A DNA stretch of 64,000 bases, taken from NCBI GenBank assembly GCA_964017125.1, contig CAXHKU010000905.1:1-64000 (forward strand). The letters run 5' to 3'. Positions within the stretch are counted from its first letter, which is position 1. Each line of letters begins with the position of its first letter. This stretch comes from Flabesymbios commensalis (Eukaryota; Annelida; Polychaeta; Terebellida; Flabelligeridae). This document shows, piece after piece, positions 58,400 through 64,000 of the stretch. Below the pieces are notes generated by a model. That model did not search any database. It saw only the letters and a program-made list of their open reading frames with translations, and had not been told where the DNA came from. The position numbers were made by a program, and so were the translations under genes.

Positions 58400-59120
58400 A
58401 TAACGGGAAGTGAGAATAAAGGGGAATCATATTCTCCTGATGCCTGGTGGTGTAATCATATGCCAGGCGGAAGAGGACGAACCTATTCTGTTAAGAAGAA
58501 CGAAAATCGATAGATTCATAGATCCGGATGTGCGAGGCGCGCAGCGCCGAGTATATTCGGATCTACAAATCTATTGTATTTGAGTTATTTCTCTGACTTA
58601 AAATACACGAAATAGGTACATGCCAAGATTTGATACAGATAAATAAAAGAAAAACGTATAGTAGCATGGTAAACAATGAAACATTAGCCATGGTAATCCT
58701 GTATATTGAGTCCGACGTGGTCAGTATAAACATAACAGTAGATTCGTAGATCCAAATATACTGTTTTAAAAATAGACTGACGTAACCAGTGTGTTTTAAA
58801 GATAGCTATAGCCGCCTTTAGCCTTTTTGTTTATACTTCAAGCAACACAATTTCAAGGCGATGAGCATAGAATTAGCTACATTTGCATTGGTTTTGATTC
58901 AAATAGTAAAGCTTTAAATGATTTGCGTTATCTAGACAGAACCTCAAGTAGGTGAAATTATGAGTTCTGTATTTAGTGCTGAGAGACTCACTTAATTTAA
59001 TTGTTATTTGCTCTGTGAATAAGTGTAATGGAGGTTGAGGTTACAAGAGAACCGGAAGTGAGAATAAAGGGGGAGTAGATCCCTGGTGGCGTAAAGAGAA
59101 TCCAGGCGGAAGATAAGAAA
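58400..59120 (+). repeat. Short direct repeat flanking an F6 element
   Basis: GGAAGTGAGAATAAAGGGG...CCTGGTGG...CCAGGCGGAAGA occurs at 58407-58475 and again at 59047-59112. The F6 element lies between, which suggests a local duplication or paired ends of a larger unit. Confidence 0.6.
58493..58792 (+). mobile_element. F6 inverted-repeat element, plus copy
   Basis: Begins AAGAACGAAAATCGATAG, carries the hairpin AGATCCGGATGTGCGAGGCG / GCGCCGAGTATATTCGGATC, CTTAAAATACACGAAATAGG, and ends CGTAGATCCAAATATACTG. The reverse-orientation copy is 63222-63535. No coding potential. Confidence 0.72.
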
Positions 59121-59164
59121 TCTGGTAAATTATTCTGGAGATGTGTGTTTGCTCCGGTAAACAT

Positions 59165-59230
59165 GGTCGTGGATTATTCCCTCAGATGGTATGTGTTGGT
59201 CGTGGATTACTCCCTCAGATGGTGTGTGTT
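59165..59230 (+). repeat. 33-bp tandem duplication
   Basis: GGTCGTGGATTATTCCCTC and GGTCGTGGATTACTCCCTC start two direct 33-bp units. The surrounding frame 59141-59407 is considered accidental. Confidence 0.85.
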
Positions 59231-59289
59231 TACATCGGGGTGAGAGATGTGGTGGGCTTGATAGAAAATACTGAGCCGCTTGAACTACA

Positions 59290-59505
59290 TGGCATCTCAT
59301 CCATTATATTACGATTATTTCATCGCATTGTTTTAAATTGTGTTGAATTACATTGCATCCGATTTCATCGCATCAAATGTCTCAATACATTACTTTATAT
59401 TACATAGCATTGCATTGCATTGCATTGTATGTTGTATTAGATTGCATTTAACTGCACATCATGTATTTACATTGCATTACATTGCATTACATTGTCATAT
59501 AAGAC
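59290..59505. repeat. TTGCA/TTACA pentamer microsatellite region
   Basis: Runs of CATTGCATTGCATTGCATTG (59411) and ACATTGCATTACATTGC (59471), with a more degenerate lead-in (CATCGCATTG, CATCCGATTTCATCGCATC). Confidence 0.85.
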
Positions 59506-59850
59506 GCATATAGCAGACGAAATGCATACTTATAAAAAATATAAATACGTTTAGCAAAGGAGCAAATACACATTAGGTCGGTTAAGCTGATATATTACTC
59601 GTCAAAAACATAACGTAGTGTACTTTCTGGAGGATATGTCAAATTTGGTAAAAAATTTCCTCGGTTTCCCCGACATGTCACATAGAACGCAAAACTATTA
59701 TTATATTACGCAATTCTGTAATATACAAAGCAATAACCCATATGTATGCAGCTCGTTAGCCATGTTAACTACAAGCACTGATGATCGTAACTGCAGAAGG
59801 TGCTTAATTCAAGTTGTTTAATTTAAAACTAAATTTGCACTAATTGATGT
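59506..59850. other. AT-rich region, no gene
   Basis: The frame 59618-59821 has no recognisable features, and no repeat is identified. Confidence 0.45.
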
Positions 59851-60052
59851 CAACCCTCACAGTGCGGGGATAGAATTTTGTTGTCAGAATCTGACGTCTG
59901 TAGACGTCAGATTCTGACAACTAAAGTCCATCTCATAACATAGGTATTCAAGTAAAACAAAAATATCTAACTAAGACATTTATGATGATATCAAATTAAA
60001 AAACCTTTGGTTGCGATGTTTTTTTTTACAAATTAATTCAGCGCTTCAAGGC
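59851..60052 (+). mobile_element. Family F1 MITE
   Basis: CAACCCTCACAGTGCGGGGAT, TTGTCAGAATCTGACGTC / TGTAG / ACGTCAGATTCTGACAAC, then ACATAGGTATTCAAGTAAAAC, AAGACATTTATGATGAT and ATTCAGCGCTTCAAGG. Confidence 0.78.
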
Positions 60053-60203
60053 CATGCATTATATTCCCAGTGATTTAACAATCCAATAAAACAGATTAAT
60101 AACGACTGTAGTTGTGTGCTTAGCTCTTGAAGGGTCATAAGTCACATACACCAACAGTCTATACAGGCAGTCAAAAAAATGAGAACATACTGAAAGCGTC
60201 TCA

Positions 60204-60462
60204 ATCAGGCTGAAATCATAAAAAAAATCGGTGATTTCTTTTTTAGCTTCCTAATGTAGAATGCGTGAATTCTTATTTCGGACGTGCATGTCCAAAATAA
60301 GAAATACGGGAATTTCGTCTTTATATCTAGACTATCTGGTAAATGCGGTACACAAAAATTAAAAAAATTTTGCAGTTCTAGTCTATGGATATGTTTACAT
60401 CATATGGTCATATTAAGAAGCAAAAATAGAATCACCAATTTTACAACGATTTTAGCCTGATT
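60204..60462. mobile_element. Family F4 MITE without TTAA ends
   Basis: ATCAGGCTGAAATCATAAAA and CGATTTTAGCCTGATTG form the ends. Inside are GCATGTCCAAAATAAGAAAT, ACGGGAATTTCGTC and CTAGTCTATGGATATG. Diverged from 39186 and 57848. Confidence 0.7.
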
Positions 60463-60668
60463 GATTCCATGAATTCCATGACTTGCCACACAGAAATGGT
60501 TCACAAAATGAGGCTATAAAATATTAAGTAGAATATGATGCACGGCATGAAGGTTACTATTACAGTGGTGATATCTTAAAATGTACTAGAAGGATCTAGA
60601 TTTTGTTGTATAAACAAAAAAATTGAGATGCCCCCCCCCCTCCAGCAGCTTAAAGGTCGATAGCTAAT

Positions 60669-60725
60669 ACCCAGCAAACACGGGTCATTCACCCAAAACT
60701 GTTTCAATGTTGGGCCAGCGTCGAT
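60669..60725. mobile_element. Family F5 MITE fragment
   Basis: CCCAGCAAACACGGGTCATTC then CAATGTTGGGCCAGCGTCG. Only one arm is present; sequence after it is an F1-like tail (CTTTTGGTCTCTTGGC, ATATTACAGCTTTTAAGG) up to about 60785. Confidence 0.6.
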
Positions 60726-60785
60726 TTAAAACTGAAAAGCCCTTTTGGTCTCTTGGCTTGTATAAAAATATTACAGCTTTTAAGG

Positions 60786-60960
60786 TCGAACCTGTCTTAG
60801 CCTCCATATTGTGTAGCCTTTTACATACAGCAGCCAGTATGTTCCGGTAGACGGGGTATACAAGATTCCTGTCAACCACAACACAATGATGAACTGGTTG
60901 TCTTTCTTCAGTGAAACTCAATGACCTTGGCCTTATTTGTTTTCACCGAGCTGGTTTTTA
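60786..60960. other. Short unique spacer
   Basis: No repeat or gene recognised. The frame 60685-60921 (minus) starts in MITE sequence. Confidence 0.45.
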
Positions 60961-61168
60961 CAATGAAGTATGGGGGAGGGTGTCCTATATAACCTTATTT
61001 TCACCAAGTGACGTCACTGCGTTTCACAAAATGAAGTAAGGGGGAGGGGTGTTATATAACCTTGTTTTTACCAGGTGACGTCACTGCGTTTCACAGAATG
61101 AAGTATGGGGGAGGGGGTGTTACATAACATTCTTTTCACCGAGTGACGTTATTGCGTTTCAAAGAATA
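60960..61168 (+). repeat. 67-bp tandem repeat, three units, with TGACGTCA
   Basis: AATGAAGTA starts at 60962, 61030 and 61097 (period 67-68). Each unit has GGGGGAGG, TATATAACCTT-type text (TACATAACATT in the third) and GTGACGTCACTGCGTTTCAC. TGACGTCA is a perfect CRE palindrome in units one and two, GTGACGTTATTG in the third. No transcript evidence. Confidence 0.88.
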
Positions 61169-61182
61169 TCACCATAATTTTG

Positions 61183-61430
61183 TTAAACCTTCAACCGCCA
61201 AATTATTCAATCTGAATTTTCACCCACTTGAAGTTATATCTCGCTGACGCGATCCACAACTTCAAGTGAATGAAAAGTATTTAAATTGTACAAAATGGAG
61301 GTCAACTGTTTCTAAATATAATTGCTGATTGATGTCACATTTTATCTTTAATGGGTTTAAAATGTGGTACTTAATGTAGTAATAAAAATGAAAACCCGAA
61401 TATATTCGGCACCGGCGGCTAAAGGGTTAA
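61183..61430 (-). mobile_element. Family F3 MITE, minus orientation
   Basis: The ends are TTAAACCTTCAACCGCCA and CGGCGGCTAAAGGGTTAA. The hairpin CACTTGAAGTTATATCTCG / CGCGATCCACAACTTCAAGTG is at 61225-61269, followed by AAAACCCGAATATATTCGGC near the far end. Matches 52668 in reverse. Confidence 0.78.
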
Positions 61431-61437
61431 TAGTAGC

Positions 61438-61547
61438 TCAGAAAACACGAGACGTTTGGCAAACATTAGCTTATTGTTGTGCTAGCTTAAATACGGTGGA
61501 CCGACATTAAACCAACATTGTCTCAACATCTTTCGTGTTTGCTGGGA
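61438..61547. mobile_element. Family F5 MITE, diverged
   Basis: Left AGAAAACACGAGACGTTTGGC and right CTTTCGTGTTTGCTGGGA are imperfect inverted ends. Inner CTTATTGTTGTG and ACCAACATTGTCTC resemble the other family members. Confidence 0.65.
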
Positions 61548-62078
61548 ATGCAAACCATTGAAAAGGAATGACTGCATATGTCACACTTTCGGTATCTCCG
61601 TTCGCGCTAGAGCAGCCAGGTAGCATAAGCGTAATCATGCCAAATTATACAGCAACAAAAATATCAGAATAATATGTTGTGTAATCTACACAGAAACCCA
61701 AAATGGTTGTTACATAATGCCTGTATACGCGAATGAAGACGTTTCCCTTGTCCACCTTAAATGCTTGTACATCGCTGTGTAGAAGCAAATAGCAGTAAAT
61801 GCAGACTTTTTAAGTAACCAGTTACGCAGTTACGGCTGTTTGCATTAACGAGGCAGAAAATGTATAATATTAGGTTATGTGCACACAGGTGACCTAACAC
61901 TCATTCATTCATTCAGTCATGCATTCACAGGTTTAGCTGCACACTGCATTTGGTATTAATTTTTGCGGTACTGCATATATTATACACGCCATGTATGACA
62001 TATGCACTTTGTTACCTAATTTTTGTTTCAATATATGTGTGGTTCAGCTCTAACAACACTGAATTATATTTGTATCAA
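61548..62078. other. Unique region, no gene
   Basis: CATTCATTCATTCAG short tetramer run at 61901. No credible frame. Confidence 0.45.
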
Positions 62079-62292
62079 CCAAAAAGATTAATTGATTTTT
62101 TTCAATTTGAAATCATCATAAATGTCTTAATTAGATAATTCCGAGTCAATTGAATACCTATTTTATGGGTCTACAGCCATTATAAATATTTTAATTCTTT
62201 CAGTACGGGGATCGACTTTATACGTCAGAATCTGACGACTACAGACGTCAGATCCTGACGTATAAAGTCGGTTCCCGCGCTGAAAGGATTAA
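62079..62292 (-). mobile_element. Family F1 MITE, minus orientation
   Basis: Minus reading: TTAATCCTTTCAGCGCGGGA, TTTATACGTCAGGATCTGACG / TCTGTAGTCGTCAGATTCTG, then ATAATGGCTGTAGACCCATA, TAAGACATTTATGATGATTT. The hairpin is nearly intact. Confidence 0.78.
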
Positions 62293-62844
62293 ATGCTCTA
62301 CAAAAATACATCTAAATATCGTGGTAGCTGTGATATTTGCAGATCTCAGAAGGAACGGTCACAGCTGATTTGGAACTATTCACTTACCTACTTACTGTTA
62401 ATATATATCCTTGTACGTAGTCACAGTCCTTGAATTATCCCACTTTAAATAAATCTCAGTTTATCAAGTGAATGTAGCATCCTAAGTGCGATGTTTTTGA
62501 ATGAAATTCTACATCATATTGTTTCCTTCTCACATAGGCCTACATCACGATCGAATCTTTATCCACAGACCTCAGAGAGACCGGCTAAGGTTTGCTCTTT
62601 CCACATTTTCTGACCGTGGAAACCAAGCTATTATTGATAATTCCCTCCAGTGACTTGATATCGGCCTCCTGCCACCAACATCAACGGCATTATCACCTCC
62701 AGGTCAGCCCTGATGTGTAGTTATGGTGGCCAGTGGGGTATGGAGCTCGGTGATAACTTAAAACAAGTCTCCAAAGGCAAACATCAGATGTCTACACTTA
62801 GGGGAAGACAATTCTTTATGACCAGCCTTCTTCTCGTTTTGTTT
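62293..62844. other. Unique, moderately GC-rich stretch; no firm gene
   Basis: Composition rises around 62560-62830. Short open stretches occur on both strands, for example after CTTTATCCACAG near 62565, but none combines acceptor, donor and length convincingly. The 62713-62904 frame runs into the next MITE. Confidence 0.4.
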
Positions 62845-63075
62845 GAACCCTCTCACCGCGGAGACCGTCTTCATCAGAATCAGACGTCATATTCTGACGT
62901 ATAAGGACTGTTCCGCGCTGAAATAATTAAGATATTTATATTGGCCGTAGACCCGAAACATATGTATTCAGATGAAGCGGGAAGAGCCAACTAAGCCATT
63001 TATGATGATTTCAAAATGAAAAACCTTTTGGTTCCCATAGTTTATACATAAATATTTCAGCTCTTGAAGGGATAA
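62845..63075 (+). mobile_element. Family F1 MITE
   Basis: GAACCCTCTCACCGCGGAGAC, CATCAGAATCAGACGTCATAT, CTGACGTATAAGGACTG, then TATATTGGCCGTAGACCCGA, GAAGCGGGAAGAGCCAAC, CATTTATGATGATTTC and TATTTCAGCTCTTGAAGGG. Confidence 0.75.
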
Positions 63076-63221
63076 TAGTGCTCATTCACTGCTCACGGTC
63101 GTAACTGAAACAGACACTGTTTCAGTATTTGAACATATAGTGTCTAATCAAAAATTGCGTTAACTCTAACTATAGGCTCTATTGTTTCAAAGCAGTAATG
63201 GGATTTAAAATACACCGACGA

Positions 63222-63535
63222 CGTCAGTCCTTTGTTGAAACAGTAGATTTGGATCTACGAACCTACTGTTATTTTTATACTGGTCAGGTCAGACACAATA
63301 TACGGGTTGATAAATGACACTCAATTGCAAATGATTTATAATTTAACCATTCTGACCGTAAAATTAAGGTTTTTATATCAAATCTTAGAACACATGTACC
63401 TATTTTGTGTATTTTAAGTCAAATGTAGAGCTCAATTACAATATATTCGCAGATCTGAATATACTCGACGCTTCGCGCCTCATAAATCCAGATCTACGAT
63501 TCTATCGATATTCGTTCTTTCTCCTTGCCATGGTG
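63222..63535 (-). mobile_element. F6 inverted-repeat element, minus copy
   Basis: Reverse complement of 58493-58792: ACAGTAGATTTGGATCTACG, CTATTTTGTGTATTTTAAG, GATCTGAATATACTCGACGC / GCGCCTCATAAATCCAGATC, ending ATCGATATTCGTTCTT. Confidence 0.72.
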
Positions 63536-63553
63536 ACATTTCTTTGACACAGT

Positions 63554-63641
63554 GACTGGGCAAATAAATCCGTCTGCGGACTGGACACCATCATCAACTA
63601 TCGTGACTGAGCCCACTGAAATGAAAATAAATGATTGAGGT
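63554..63641 (+). CDS. Exon-like island of uncertain strand
   Basis: The segment is GC-richer than its flanks and bounded by AG acceptor-like sites on both strands. On plus, GACATTTCTTTGACACAG precedes an open stretch (sample TGQINPSADWTPSS) ending in TGA, with AATAAA about 40 bp on (63682). On minus, ATTTTCATTTCAG precedes another open stretch (sample GSVTIVDDGVQSADG) of about 38 codons running into the F6 element. The family is not recognised, and either reading may be chance. Confidence 0.17.
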
Positions 63642-63691
63642 TTTAGGACACCTTTACAACGCTAAACTATCGGTCATATAAAATAAAATAC

Positions 63692-63877
63692 CAAGTTTGA
63701 AATCATCATTTATGTCTTATTTAACTCTCGTTTTATTTGAATGCCTACGTTATAAGTCTACGGCCATTATAATTGTTAAATTCTTTCAGTGCGAGAATCG
63801 ACTCTAGATGTCAGAATCTGACGTCTATATACGTCAGATTCTAACGTCTAAAGTCGATCCTCACACTGAAAGGGTTC
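63692..63877 (-). mobile_element. Family F1 MITE, minus orientation
   Basis: Minus reading: AACCCTTTCAGTGTGAGGATC, GACTTTAGACGTTAGAATCTG / ACGTATATAGACGTCAGATTC, then AATGGCCGTAGACTTATAACG and AAGACATAAATGATGATTTC. A further degraded head (GATCCCCACCTTGAAAGG) follows at 63930-63950. Confidence 0.76.
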
Positions 63878-64000
63878 ATCTCCTTTTGCCTTTTCATTTG
63901 AATATTTATTTTATGGATCTAAGATATAGTTGATCCCCACCTTGAAAGGCTTTATGTCAAACCATTCACCTGAATCCTCCGTACCTGATCTCAGCCTAAT

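Noticed and set aside
31391-64000. Retrovirus, LTR element, Polinton or LINE remains
   Set aside because: I saw no reverse transcriptase, integrase or capsid-like text and no LTR pairs. The repeats here are short inverted-repeat elements and SINEs.

Overview
This window is animal (metazoan) DNA, most likely from a marine invertebrate. It is AT-rich, lacks operons and compact genes, and is almost entirely repeats. Three things point this way: a tRNA-derived SINE, frequent AGGCCT-type strings, and a long-inverted-repeat foldback element whose layout resembles the TU elements described in sea urchin. An echinoderm or related deuterostome is my best guess, but the species cannot be read from the sequence. 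No complete gene is recognisable; four short exon-like islands are listed with low confidence.

Layout. (1) Positions 1-27281 are one unbroken tandem satellite. The basic monomer is 174 bp, with a 216-bp form carrying an internal 42-bp duplication. Monomers are arranged in higher-order blocks whose lengths are whole numbers of monomers: 19, 17 and 15 on the left, 7 to 12 on the right. (2) Positions 27282-28972 are a junction. The end of a foldback transposon was copied back into the satellite as part of a 1339-bp tandem duplication. (3) Positions 28621-31390 hold the foldback element itself: long terminal inverted repeats with a 21-bp minisatellite outer part and a ~441-bp unique inner part, around a ~1.06-kb gene-free centre. 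(4) Positions 31391-37172 and 40611-46662 are two diverged direct copies (about 85-90% alike by eye) of a ~6-kb segment, offset by about 9.2-9.5 kb. Copy A starts exactly where the foldback element ends. (5) Between and after them, to 64000, lies AT-rich DNA packed with short non-autonomous inverted-repeat elements. Several families end in TTAACCCTTT / AAAGGGTTAA, which suggests piggyBac-like MITEs with TTAA target sites. There are also two SINEs, several minisatellites and long hairpins.

How the parts relate. The satellite is a candidate centromeric or pericentromeric array (monomer near nucleosome length, higher-order structure, no genes), and the foldback element marks its edge. The 1339-bp duplication shows that the array kept expanding after the transposon arrived and took up transposon DNA. 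The motif GACGTC or ACGTC recurs in the satellite monomer, in the most abundant MITE hairpin, in a 31-bp minisatellite and, as TGACGTCA, in a 67-bp tandem repeat.
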